A stretch of 25,886 bases of DNA from Candidatus Raymondbacteria bacterium RIFOXYA2_FULL_49_16 (GCA_001789205.1 MFYT01000099.1:1-25886); one strand, 5' to 3'; shown: positions 6,611 to 15,214, numbered from the stretch's first letter. A program made the numbers and translations. Notes: generated from the sequence alone by a model not told the origin.

Positions 6611-7725
6611 GCGAGTTTTGCCGCGACAATACGGATTTCGCGCTGGTGGACCAGGTTTGTGCGCTCAATCCAGAAATCAATGATACGCGCCGTGCCGGGG
6701 TTTTCCAGGTTGCTGTTCCGGAGTTCCGCGAATCGCTCAAGTATGGGAATGGACTCCCGTTGCCGGTTGAGCATGAACGAGAGCACTTCGAGAAAGTAAT
6801 AGGATTGGCAGACTCTACCAAGGTCTGGGTGGGGATTTTTGATCGCCTCGCTGAACCCGTCATACGCGGCCGCAAGGAGCTCATGGTCTTTTTCAGCCTG
6901 GGGCATAAAATGGTAGGCCAGAAAATGGCTGAGTCCATTTTCAAAGAACCTGTTGATGGACCGGTCGAACGAAACAGATCCCAGGCAATCCATGCTCAGC
7001 CGGTACAGGTATTCGAGGGTGTGGTCAGTACGCGTGTCCTGGTCGTTGTTAATGGCTGTTGGGTCTATTTCCGCCTTTTGAAGCAAGGTCCTTCGCCGGT
7101 TGGTTGTGCGCATGATAAGGTTCTTGATGTCGCCGTTGAACAGAGATGGCAGGCGATGTTCACCGGCAATCACGGTGAAATCACTGTAATAAAACGAGTT
7201 CATCAGGCAGTCATTGCATATAATAGGGCCTATCCGGTAGAGTTCGATCTCAGCGCCCGTTGCCTGGTCTTTGCACCGAGGCAGTACCTCGTCGCCTGTC
7301 CAAAAATACTCCACGCGATCGCGGTTAACCACTTGGCCGGGAAAGTCCCCGTTTGCGCATACAGGGCATTCCAGGGAAACCGTAAGAAAACCGCTGGTGT
7401 TCGAATTCTGGAACGCGCGGGAAAGCGCCTCCTCAAAACTCTCGAAAACCGGGATTTCAGCAAGCTGGGCCTGCAGGTCCGCGCACCGCTGCCGGTCCGG
7501 TGCATACACAATGCAACGGCCGCCCTTCTTTTCCAAAGAGACGGTAAAATTGTGGATGCTCTTGATACCAGCATGGTTGAGTGACGGCACAGATGAGAGA
7601 TCGAGAAACACATCGCCCTTGGCAACCAGGGGAGTAAAAAACATCCTCAGTTTCACCAGGTCCTTCTGATCAAGGGGAAAATCAGGCTTCACGATGCTAT
7701 AGCTGCCTATTTTGTCCTGCTGCAT
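6607..7725 (-). CDS. STAS-like domain fused to Cys4 zinc (DUF2225-like) domain
   Basis: Residues 1-~105 resemble a STAS domain: the strand GDVFLDLSSVPSLNHAGIKSIHNF (about 37-60, given here as key elements Asp42, Ser44, Ser48, Gly53), then a strand GGRCIVYAP and the helix with FESFEEALSRAF. Residues ~113-190 carry two pairs of cysteines, CPVCANGDF (120/123) and CNDC (170/173), in a layout like the DUF2225 family, probably a structural zinc site. Residues ~190-372 are helical, with NRRRTLLQKAE and repeated helix pairs that look TPR-like, as in DUF2225 proteins. No transmembrane segment is present. It is first in an apparent operon with suhB, CheX and CheY genes. A role as a signalling scaffold is inference. 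ATG 7725 has no strong ribosome binding site. Confidence 0.7.
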   Translation of the reverse strand: MQQDKIGSYSIVKPDFPLDQKDLVKLRMFFTPLVAKGDVFLDLSSVPSLNHAGIKSIHNFTVSLEKKGGRCIVYAPDRQRCADLQAQLAEIPVFESFEEALSRAFQNSNTSGFLTVSLECPVCANGDFPGQVVNRDRVEYFWTGDEVLPRCKDQATGAEIELYRIGPIICNDCLMNSFYYSDFTVIAGEHRLPSLFNGDIKNLIMRTTNRRRTLLQKAEIDPTAINNDQDTRTDHTLEYLYRLSMDCLGSVSFDRSINRFFENGLSHFLAYHFMPQAEKDHELLAAAYDGFSEAIKNPHPDLGRVCQSYYFLEVLSFMLNRQRESIPILERFAELRNSNLENPGTARIIDFWIERTNLVHQREIRIVAAKLA

Positions 7726-7829
7726 TGATTTACACCCGGTAGATTGTTATTTTAAAACCAAAATATATAGTTCCCAGCGCAAATTACTACGCCACCAGAA
7801 CTTATAAAAATATATATTATTTGGTCTCT
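7726..7829. promoter_or_regulatory. divergent intergenic region, probable promoters
   Basis: These 104 bp separate the minus-strand STAS-zinc operon from the plus-strand L,D-transpeptidase operon and must drive at least one of them. The sequence is very AT-rich. An imperfect inverted pair, CCAAAATATATA (7758-7769) and TATATATTATTTGG (7811-7824), flanks the centre and could be a shared regulatory site or simply two AT-rich -10 regions. I cannot assign -35 and -10 boxes with confidence. Confidence 0.4.
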
Positions 7830-9020
7830 ATGCACACCAGAATTGCCGAAAACATCATCCTTTTCTTCAAAGCGACCTCAGTGCGCTATCAAGCCTTCTG
7901 CCGCGATTCAGAGATCAAGAAAGCCTATGGTATTTCATTTTCCGAGCATCCCCTCCTCATTATTCCCAGTATCGTGTTGAACAACCCGGTCCGCGCCATT
8001 CTGATTCCCGGCGCTATCGTGATCTCTTTTGCCGTTTTCACGCTGCTGAGGGTCTGGGACCCCCCGGTGCACATACGCGCCCACGCCAAGCCCATGGCAA
8101 TGGCCGCGGCCAAACGTCCCGGAGACAGGATCGCAACAGCGCCGAAAAAACCCGAGTCCCTTCCGCCATCAAAGACCTTCATTTATTCCCTGCTTGCCGA
8201 CAAAAGCAAGAAAAAACTGACCTTGTTCAAGTTCTACACTGACGGCAGCGTGCGGTATGTCAAAAAATACAACATCGCCATAGGTGAAAATTGGGGGCGC
8301 AAGGAAAAACGGGGCGATCTCAAGACGCCCGAAGGCTTCTATTGGCTCATTGACGTTATGGAAGACGAGGTGCTGCCCCCCATCTACGGCATCCGCGCCT
8401 TTGTGACAAATTACCCCAACGAACAGGACCGGACCGAACACCGGAACGGCGTGGGCATCTGGATCCACGGGTGTGAAAAAGGCAAGAGCCCGGACAAAAC
8501 AAAGGGGTGCCTCGAACTGGGCAACGACGATTTGGCCGAGGTCTCCAAGTTCATCACCATCGGGACACCTATTTTCATCGCCGAATCAATCGCCTCCCCC
8601 GACGATTCTATAAAAAAATATTTCAACTGGAACGACATCTTTAAGCAGCGCGCCTATATCTACGAACTGAACGAACGCAGCGCGGATTTCGCGCAGAGCT
8701 TTGTCGAAGACTGGAGCCAGGCGTGGCAGTCAAAGGACATTGAGAAATACTCATCCATGTATAGCGATGACTTCTCGCAGGACGGCATGGACTTCAAGGA
8801 ATGGAAGGAATACAAGCGTTCCATCTTCGCAAAGGCGGGCGCCATTGCCGTTCGCGTGTCAAACATCAAACTGCAAAAAATGTTTGACGATTCCGCGTAC
8901 GTGCGCTTTATCCAGGACTACGAATCGGAAACATACCGGTCGAGTAACGCAAAGACCATCAAACTGGTCAGGAGCAACGACGACTGGAAAATCCAGAGAG
9001 AAACGATCGAAACCCAGTAA
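7830..9020 (+). CDS. L,D-transpeptidase-fold protein with C-terminal NTF2-like domain (Csd6/Pgp2-like)
   Basis: The 396-residue protein starts with a cytoplasmic stretch, then a single membrane helix (residues ~56-73, AILIPGAIVISFAVFTLL), then a Lys/Pro/Ala linker. The YkuD (L,D-transpeptidase) domain spans ~115-255. It has GDLKTPEGFYWL and the active-site pair His213 (IWIHGCEKG) and Cys227 (KTKGCLEL), typical of the YafK/DpaA-like branch. Residues ~285-396 (FVEDWSQAWQSKDIEKY, then SDDFSQDGMDFKEW) form an NTF2-like domain. This combination is that of Helicobacter Csd6 and Campylobacter Pgp2, periplasmic L,D-carboxypeptidases that trim peptidoglycan tetrapeptides and set helical shape. Enzyme specificity here is unproven. 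I chose ATG 7830 over TTG 7821; neither has a good ribosome binding site. The gene heads a six-gene plus-strand run. Confidence 0.82.
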   Translation: MHTRIAENIILFFKATSVRYQAFCRDSEIKKAYGISFSEHPLLIIPSIVLNNPVRAILIPGAIVISFAVFTLLRVWDPPVHIRAHAKPMAMAAAKRPGDRIATAPKKPESLPPSKTFIYSLLADKSKKKLTLFKFYTDGSVRYVKKYNIAIGENWGRKEKRGDLKTPEGFYWLIDVMEDEVLPPIYGIRAFVTNYPNEQDRTEHRNGVGIWIHGCEKGKSPDKTKGCLELGNDDLAEVSKFITIGTPIFIAESIASPDDSIKKYFNWNDIFKQRAYIYELNERSADFAQSFVEDWSQAWQSKDIEKYSSMYSDDFSQDGMDFKEWKEYKRSIFAKAGAIAVRVSNIKLQKMFDDSAYVRFIQDYESETYRSSNAKTIKLVRSNDDWKIQRETIETQ

Positions 9021-9034
9021 CGCAGGGAGAATCC

Positions 9035-11620
9035 ATGGCCGAGCAGAACGACGCCGCGGGCAGAATTGACGAGCCCATGCGGACAGACCAGCCGGAACTA
9101 AACGACCTTTTCGACCGCCTGGCCCAGAGGCGTAACGACATAGAATCGTCCATCAAACTTGCCGACCAGCGCCTCTCCGAAATCCACGCGGCGAACAAGC
9201 GTACTGAGGCCCTGCGCGATGAAATCCAGTCGCTCAGAAACCAGACCGTTTCATTTCTCGCCCAGTCGGAAGAAGTGATGAAAAATTCCGGCGACATCGG
9301 GCAATACCAGGAAAAAGCCACCAGTCTCGAAACATTACTCGGCACGCTGGAAGGACGCATAGAAAAGGCCTATGCCAAAAGCGTGGAGATCGAAGGCCTT
9401 GAGAAACGGCTGACCGAACTTGCGGGAAACATTGACCCCAATGCCGAACGCTTCAAGGGCGACATGAAAACCATAATCGACCTCGACCAAAAAATCACCG
9501 CGGTTGGAAACGTCCTGGAAAAGTTCACCAGCGCACAGACCCGCCTCCAGACGCAGATTACCGAAGCCGGGGCCAAACTGCAGGAGGTGCAGGCCCTTTC
9601 CGGCACGCTGAACGAGACCGTTGAACGTTTCAGGTCCGAGCGCGAAGGATACCAACTCACCAAGCAGAAGGTGGACAGTCTCAACCTCCTCGCCGAGCAT
9701 GTGACCACCAAGGTAAAAAACCTGGAACGTCAGCGTAACATTGTCGAGCGGGTGAACCAGCAGGGAGCGCGCCTCAACATCATGATGCTCGACATGGAAT
9801 CCAACATCAAGGACCTCTCTGAACAGATGAAGACCATTAAACGGACCGAGGACAAAATCGGCCAGCTCGAGGGCATGCTCGACCGCACCAGCACGAATAT
9901 CGAGGAAATCCGCAACTTCGAGCGGCTCATCAAGACCACGTCCGAAAAAATAAACACCATGGAGACGCTTGCCCGGGAAATGGACAAAAAGCTCAGCGCG
10001 TTCAACAAGAACCGGGAGATCATCGATACGGCGTCGGAAAAAGCGCACGAGGTCTACACCATGACCAAGAACGCGGACGCTCTTATGAATACCGTGTCCA
10101 AGCAGATCAAATGGATGCAGGACTCGGTGGAACGCGTCGCGGGGTACGAAAAGGCCGTGGAAATAGTGCGCGTGAAAATCGACGAGGTGCAGAACGAATG
10201 GAGCGTGGTGGACACGCTTGAGGAACGCATCGGCAGGCTCAACACCAAGATCGGCGACATGGAGAGCGTCATCAAGACACTGTCGCACGAGCAGGACGAA
10301 ATCCGGACCTTCACCTCGAAAATCGAGGAGTTCAAGATCATCATCAACGATATCGCGGCGAAAATCGAAGGCCTCTACCAGCACCGCAATACCATCATTG
10401 AAATCGAAAAACAACTCGCCACTTTCAACACAGTCATTACCGCGGTCAACAGCCACATCGACGAAATATCGATCAAAGAGAACAGCATCAAGGATGTTTC
10501 CAACCGCCTGAACAAACTCGACGCGGTTTCCGTTGCGGCAGCGGAACGGGCCGATGCGGTGGCCAAAAAGGTCACCTTTGTCGACGAGGTCGAACACAAG
10601 ATCAAGAACATGGGCGGCCTGGTCACGGAAATCGACGAACGGATATCGCTGCAGCTGCAGCGCAAGGCAATGATAGACAAAACCGAGAAGCGCCTGGACC
10701 AGCTGAATTTCCTTTTCGAGGACATTTCGCTCAAGATCCAGAACCTGAACACCGAGGACGAGCACATTCTGCGCATTTCCTCGAAACTCGACCATCTCAA
10801 CGGCACCAGCGCTGAACTCGATGGAAAGATCAACGCTGTTTCCTCGGAAATGCAGCGGCTCATGGACGAAGAAAACCGTATTACCAAGATTGGCAACGAG
10901 ATCCGCCAGCTTTTTGATAACGCTGAGAGCATCATCGGCAATTTCCGCTCAGACACCAACACTATTGTAAGCCAGATCGAAGTTACCAAAAAGGAGTTCC
11001 ACGCCCTTACCAGCGACATCAACATCAAGATGGAGGGCATCGGCAAAAACAAGGAGATCATCGCCGAGGCGGAGAAGGAGATGCGGAAATCGTTCGGATT
11101 GGTGGAAAAACTCGAGCAGAGCATCGAATCGCTCAAGCGGAAAAAAACCGTCATTGAGAGCGTGGAAGCCAAGGTCGACAAACTCAAGGCCACACTCACC
11201 GACTTCGAGAGCAGACTCGATAAAATCGCCAACAGCCGGAGCGAAATGGAAGCGATCCAGAAGGAAATCAGCGGCCTCTACAAAATCATGGAAAAGGCCA
11301 AGACCGAGATCGAGACCATTTCGCGCAAGGAACGCGACATCAAAAAGGTCGAGGAGAAAGTCAACGCCCTGGTCGACCTTATGCAGACGGTGAACGAGCG
11401 CATGATCGAAATCTCCCAAAAGGAAAATACCATAAAAAAAGCCGAGACCCAGATCGAGAACCTCAACCTGCTGGTTGAAGACATCAAGGTCGAGATCAAA
11501 AACCTTTCGTTCGAGGAAGAGCTCATTCGCCGCGCCAACGAAAACGCCGCCCAGCTTACCTTCCTGCTGAACGAGGCTGAAGCGAAGATCATTGAACTTA
11601 AAAAGGCCGGAAACCGGTAA
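9035..11620 (+). CDS. 861-residue coiled-coil protein of 31-residue repeats
   Basis: Almost the whole protein is predicted coiled coil by eye. It has no signal peptide, membrane helix or Walker motif, so it is not SMC or another ATPase. From about residue 202 to 604 the sequence runs in exact phase as 13 units of 31 residues. After an irregular ~67-residue spacer, six more units run from ~672 to 857. Each unit has a hydrophobic residue at positions 5, 12, 15 and 26 and often begins KEN-I or similar (KENSIKDVSNRLNKLDAV, KENTIKKAETQIENLNLL). The first ~40 residues are acidic and less regular. A cytoskeletal or scaffold role is inference. From memory, similar annotated proteins exist in spirochaetes and related phyla ('SpiroCoCo'). 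GGGAG precedes the ATG, 14 bp after the L,D-transpeptidase-fold gene. Confidence 0.85.
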   Translation: MAEQNDAAGRIDEPMRTDQPELNDLFDRLAQRRNDIESSIKLADQRLSEIHAANKRTEALRDEIQSLRNQTVSFLAQSEEVMKNSGDIGQYQEKATSLETLLGTLEGRIEKAYAKSVEIEGLEKRLTELAGNIDPNAERFKGDMKTIIDLDQKITAVGNVLEKFTSAQTRLQTQITEAGAKLQEVQALSGTLNETVERFRSEREGYQLTKQKVDSLNLLAEHVTTKVKNLERQRNIVERVNQQGARLNIMMLDMESNIKDLSEQMKTIKRTEDKIGQLEGMLDRTSTNIEEIRNFERLIKTTSEKINTMETLAREMDKKLSAFNKNREIIDTASEKAHEVYTMTKNADALMNTVSKQIKWMQDSVERVAGYEKAVEIVRVKIDEVQNEWSVVDTLEERIGRLNTKIGDMESVIKTLSHEQDEIRTFTSKIEEFKIIINDIAAKIEGLYQHRNTIIEIEKQLATFNTVITAVNSHIDEISIKENSIKDVSNRLNKLDAVSVAAAERADAVAKKVTFVDEVEHKIKNMGGLVTEIDERISLQLQRKAMIDKTEKRLDQLNFLFEDISLKIQNLNTEDEHILRISSKLDHLNGTSAELDGKINAVSSEMQRLMDEENRITKIGNEIRQLFDNAESIIGNFRSDTNTIVSQIEVTKKEFHALTSDINIKMEGIGKNKEIIAEAEKEMRKSFGLVEKLEQSIESLKRKKTVIESVEAKVDKLKATLTDFESRLDKIANSRSEMEAIQKEISGLYKIMEKAKTEIETISRKERDIKKVEEKVNALVDLMQTVNERMIEISQKENTIKKAETQIENLNLLVEDIKVEIKNLSFEEELIRRANENAAQLTFLLNEAEAKIIELKKAGNR

Positions 11621-11635
11621 GCGGCCGGCGCCATC

Positions 11636-13819
11636 ATGTCGGGTATCGGTGAAATCGGATTTCTGCACTCGAGCGAACTTTTTTTAAAAAATCTCGAGAA
11701 GAAAAACCCCGAGGCTGACCTCGCTCTGGTCAAAAAAGCACTCACCTACAGCTACAACGCCCACCGCAACCAGTTCCGAAAGTCGGGCGGCCCTTTCCAG
11801 ACCCACGCCATCGAGGTGGCGCGCATCCTCACCGACCAAAAAATGGACGCGAACACCGTGTGCGCGGGCCTTCTCCACGATGTCATCGAAAACACGGAAA
11901 TCACCTACGAGGATATCAAAAAGGAATTCAACGAAACCGTGGCCAATCTTGTGGATGGCGTCACAAACATCAGCAATATCCCCTTTAAGAGCACTGAAGA
12001 GCTGCAGATCGAGACCTACCGGAAAATGCTCATCTCCACGGCAAAGGACATCAGGGTCATCATCATCAAGTTCGCCGACCGCCTCCACAATCTGCGCACG
12101 TTGAAATACCTGGACAAGGCAAAAATCCGGCAGATAGCGCAGGAAAGCATGAACGTCTATGTGCCGCTCGCGCACCGGATGGGCATGGCGCGCATCAGGT
12201 GGGAAATGGAGGACCTTTCCTTTAAATACCTCTACCCCGCCGACTATGATTTTCTGCTCACAAAATTCGCCGACACCAGGGCCCAACGCGACCAATCCAT
12301 TCTCGAGATACGTACTATTATCTCCGGCCTGCTCCAGAAGCATGGAATCGAAGGCACAATTCTGGGCAGGTCGAAACATCTTTTTTCCATATTCAAGAAA
12401 ATCCAGTCGGGCAAAATATTCGAGGAAATCTACGACCTTTTTGCCATCCGCATCGTTGTGCGCGACGTCATCGACTGCTACAAGGTGCTGGGTATCATCC
12501 ATTCCATCTGGATACCGGTCCAAAACCGGTTCAAGGACTACATCGCAACGCCCAAAAGCAACAAGTACCAGTCCCTGCACACGGCGGTCATTGGCCCCAA
12601 AGGGCGAATGCTCGAAATCCAGATCCGCACCGAGGAAATGAATCAGATCGCCGAAGCGGGTATTGCCGCGCATTGGATCTACAAGGAAAACAAGGAGGCG
12701 CAGCACAGCTCAAACGCCAAAAGCTGGATCAAGGAACTGGCCGACCTTCCCAAGGACCTGGCAAACCACGACGAATTCATGGATTTTTTCAAGGTTGATC
12801 TCTTCCAATCGGAAATATTCGTCTTTACCCCAAAAGGGGACCTTGTCCAGCTGCCCAAGGGGTCCACAATCCTCGATTTCGCCTTTTCCGTGCATTCAGA
12901 CATGGGACTCCAGTGTATCGCGGGGAAGATAAACGGCAAGGCCTATCCTATAAACACAGTGCTGCGCAGCGGATCAACGGTCGAGATCATCAAGGCGTCA
13001 TTCCAGACACCTACCGCCGAGTGGCTGAACTGGGTCACCACCATCAAGGCAAAACGCGACATTCGGCATTGGCTCAAACAGAAAAGCCATGCGCACAAAG
13101 CCACGCTGGGAAAAGAGCTGTTCGAACGCGAACTCCTTAAGATCGGCGCCACCGGCGACCATACCGAAAAACTCTACGCGCTCTTTCCTCATTTCAAGAT
13201 CGAGGACATCAACGAACTCTACTTTGCCATTGGCAACGGCGACATCCCCGCACTGCTCATCATCGACCGCATATACCCGCAGAAACAGGTCTTGAAAAAT
13301 TCCGGAAAATCATTCTTCAGGAAGCTTATCGCGTCGCCTAAAAAATCTCCGGCGCAGGCCGGTCTTGCCATCAAGGCGCCCGACAGCACAACCATCCATT
13401 TTGGAAAATGCTGCCAGCCCCTGCCGGGCGATAAAATATCCGGCTATCTGGTCAAGGACCGCGGGGTCGAGATCCACCGCACCACCTGTACCCATGGCAT
13501 GATGCTTATGGGAAAAGAAGAGAACAAAATAGAGGTCAGTTGGGACCCGCAAAACGAATTCCTCTACCGTCTCCGCCTCCAGGTGATCGCGCGCAACAGC
13601 ATGACCAGCGTCTCTGACATCACGCGCGGGCTGGCTACCGCTGAAGCGAACATTATACACGCCCATATAAAGCGCAAGGGCGCCCTCACCTTTCAGACGT
13701 ATCAGATTGAGCTGAGCAATCGCCACCATTTGAATAAAATTTTCCGTGAGCTGCGGGCCATTAAGGGGGTAAAAAAGATGTCACGTGAAAATATTTTTGA
13801 AGAGGAATTCGATGCTTAA
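11636..13819 (+). CDS. rel: bifunctional (p)ppGpp synthetase/hydrolase, Rel/SpoT family
   Basis: The 727 residues carry the full RelA/SpoT order. The HD hydrolase domain is at ~35-185 with metal ligands His57, His81-Asp82 and Asp148 (ADRLHN). The synthetase domain is at ~215-370 with GRSKHLFSIFKK, RFKDYIATPK, YQSLHTAV and EIQIRTEEM. TGS is at ~405-465 (FVFTPKGDLVQLPKG), the zinc-finger/CC region at ~590-620 (CCQPLPGDKISGY) and a C-terminal ACT domain follows. It makes and removes ppGpp at the ribosome in response to amino-acid starvation. The hydrolase Glu-Asp diad reads Glu85-Asn86 (HDVIENT), a substitution that may weaken hydrolysis. The gap to the coiled-coil gene is 15 bp and no strong ribosome binding site is visible. 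The 3' end overlaps the next gene by eight bases. Confidence 0.95.
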   Translation: MSGIGEIGFLHSSELFLKNLEKKNPEADLALVKKALTYSYNAHRNQFRKSGGPFQTHAIEVARILTDQKMDANTVCAGLLHDVIENTEITYEDIKKEFNETVANLVDGVTNISNIPFKSTEELQIETYRKMLISTAKDIRVIIIKFADRLHNLRTLKYLDKAKIRQIAQESMNVYVPLAHRMGMARIRWEMEDLSFKYLYPADYDFLLTKFADTRAQRDQSILEIRTIISGLLQKHGIEGTILGRSKHLFSIFKKIQSGKIFEEIYDLFAIRIVVRDVIDCYKVLGIIHSIWIPVQNRFKDYIATPKSNKYQSLHTAVIGPKGRMLEIQIRTEEMNQIAEAGIAAHWIYKENKEAQHSSNAKSWIKELADLPKDLANHDEFMDFFKVDLFQSEIFVFTPKGDLVQLPKGSTILDFAFSVHSDMGLQCIAGKINGKAYPINTVLRSGSTVEIIKASFQTPTAEWLNWVTTIKAKRDIRHWLKQKSHAHKATLGKELFERELLKIGATGDHTEKLYALFPHFKIEDINELYFAIGNGDIPALLIIDRIYPQKQVLKNSGKSFFRKLIASPKKSPAQAGLAIKAPDSTTIHFGKCCQPLPGDKISGYLVKDRGVEIHRTTCTHGMMLMGKEENKIEVSWDPQNEFLYRLRLQVIARNSMTSVSDITRGLATAEANIIHAHIKRKGALTFQTYQIELSNRHHLNKIFRELRAIKGVKKMSRENIFEEEFDA

Positions 13820-14378
13820 TCCGCGGCAATCAGAGCAGGACGACCTTCCCACGGCCAACCGCGCCTATAATCTGCGAATGCGCGACATCTATTTCGGCAA
13901 GGCGTGCCGTATTCTTTCCCGGCTAGGAAAAGGATTGCACAAGGCGCTCCTCAAGCCCGACCTTTCCACCCTCGGGAATGTCTGCAACGCGCTTGATATC
14001 GCCCTTGATTTCGCCCGTCAGGCTGTCGCCGGACAGGTACAGGCAAAAAAGAAGGACGAAACCCTCTCCCGGCAGCCTCCCCTGCTGCTCAGAGAGGAAG
14101 TGCTCTATCTCCATCTGCTGGAAGAGCTGGCCAGCTCCGGGCGTTTCCTTAAAACCCGCTTCAACACCATCGTTGAACTGGGCAAGTACCGCGATGGCAT
14201 CTCCGCCCTTCCCCTGGACCAGGAGGTCGTCAAAGGATATATAACCCAGATCATGTATTTCCTGGACGAAAACAGAAAGGCCGAGGAGGAGGAAATCCGC
14301 GCGATCATCACATTAATATTGAAACGCATGCACCTCATCAACCATATTCAATCTATTACCAGGAAGGCCAATGGCTGA
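13812..14378 (+). CDS. uncharacterised all-helical protein between rel and pyrF
   Basis: I do not recognise this 188-residue cytoplasmic protein. It appears to be all helix, with long Leu/Ala/Lys-rich stretches (GKACRILSRLGKGLHKALL, NALDIALDFARQAVAGQ, LREEVLYLHLLEELASS) and an acidic run DENRKAEEEEIRAI before a final basic helix. No metal, nucleotide or DNA-binding motif is visible. The start is ATG 13812, inside the end of rel (eight-base overlap) with AGAGGA six bases upstream. A further upstream in-frame start would lie deep in rel and has no ribosome binding site. Its own stop overlaps the pyrF start by eight bases. Being clamped on both sides by overlaps means its output is tied to Rel and PyrF. 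A regulatory partner of Rel is one guess. Confidence 0.7.
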   Translation: MLNPRQSEQDDLPTANRAYNLRMRDIYFGKACRILSRLGKGLHKALLKPDLSTLGNVCNALDIALDFARQAVAGQVQAKKKDETLSRQPPLLLREEVLYLHLLEELASSGRFLKTRFNTIVELGKYRDGISALPLDQEVVKGYITQIMYFLDENRKAEEEEIRAIITLILKRMHLINHIQSITRKANG

Positions 14379-15180
14379 AGCACTGTTCCTCGATGCTTTG
14401 CGTTCCGCTGCGGACACCGCACGCTCGCTGCTTTGTGTGGGTCTTGATTTTGACCCGGAAAAGACCCCGGAAGCCTATCGCAACGACCCCTTCGCCTACA
14501 ATAAGCTGATCATTGACGCAACCAGCCACTGTGTCTGCGCCTACAAACCCAACAGCGCTTTTTACGAGGCCCTGGGCATACAGGGCATGGAGGCGCTCAA
14601 GGCCACTATTGACTACATTCCAGACCATATTCCGGTGATTCTCGACGCCAAACGGGGCGATATCGGCAACACGAGCAAAAAATACGCCCGCATGGCCTTC
14701 ACCTATCTGGGCGCTGACGCCATTACCGTGTCGCCTTATATGGGGTCCGATTCAGTGACGCCCTTTCTCGAATTCCCTGGCAAAGGCGTGTTTGTGCTCT
14801 GCCTTACCTCAAACCCGGGCGCAAGCGACTTCCAGAGGACGATTGTCAATGGCATACCTCTGTATCTGCATGTGGCGGACAAATGCGGGCAATGGGCGCA
14901 ATCAAAAAACAACACCGTGGGCCTGGTGGTGGGCGCCACGAACAATGAGATAGAGGAAATCCGGGCACGCTCCTCCCTGCCCTTCCTGGTCCCAGGCGTT
15001 GGCGCCCAGGGCGGTGACCTTGAAAAAGCCGTACGTCAGGGGAACATGGGCGGCATAGCCATCATCAATTCTTCGCGCGGCATCATCTACCCAAAGGGGA
15101 AGGACACCACTGCCGCGGACATAACGGCTGAAGCAGAAAAAATACGGGCGGCAATACAAACGGTAACCAGTGCATTATAG
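14371..15180 (+). CDS. pyrF: orotidine 5'-phosphate decarboxylase (type 2)
   Basis: The 269-residue TIM-barrel enzyme catalyses the last step of UMP synthesis, OMP to UMP plus CO2. Visible signatures are LLCVGLDFDPEKTP (substrate phosphate and ribose side), CAYKPNSAFYEALG (Lys59) and DAKRGDI (92-98, with catalytic Lys94 and Asp97). VPGVGAQGGD and INSSRGIIYP follow late in the barrel and bind phosphate. Length and the GLDFDP motif fit the longer 'type 2' (TIGR02127) branch rather than E. coli PyrF. ATG 14371 overlaps the upstream gene's stop by eight bases. It is followed by prs, whose product PRPP is the donor for OMP synthesis, so the pair supplies and uses the same pathway. Confidence 0.95.
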   Translation: MAEALFLDALRSAADTARSLLCVGLDFDPEKTPEAYRNDPFAYNKLIIDATSHCVCAYKPNSAFYEALGIQGMEALKATIDYIPDHIPVILDAKRGDIGNTSKKYARMAFTYLGADAITVSPYMGSDSVTPFLEFPGKGVFVLCLTSNPGASDFQRTIVNGIPLYLHVADKCGQWAQSKNNTVGLVVGATNNEIEEIRARSSLPFLVPGVGAQGGDLEKAVRQGNMGGIAIINSSRGIIYPKGKDTTAADITAEAEKIRAAIQTVTSAL

Positions 15181-15214
15181 AAATCCGGAATATACTATTT
15201 CTCAGGAGGAAAGC

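Noticed and set aside
6577-7584. 335-codon open frame on the plus strand
   Set aside because: It is antisense to the STAS-zinc gene, whose own frame has domain motifs and an ATGA overlap with suhB. No family is recognisable in the plus frame.
9335-10795. 486-codon open frame on the minus strand
   Set aside because: It lies wholly antisense to the coiled-coil gene. The Phe/Leu/Val/Asp-rich product is the expected shadow of Glu/Lys-rich codons with high third-position GC.
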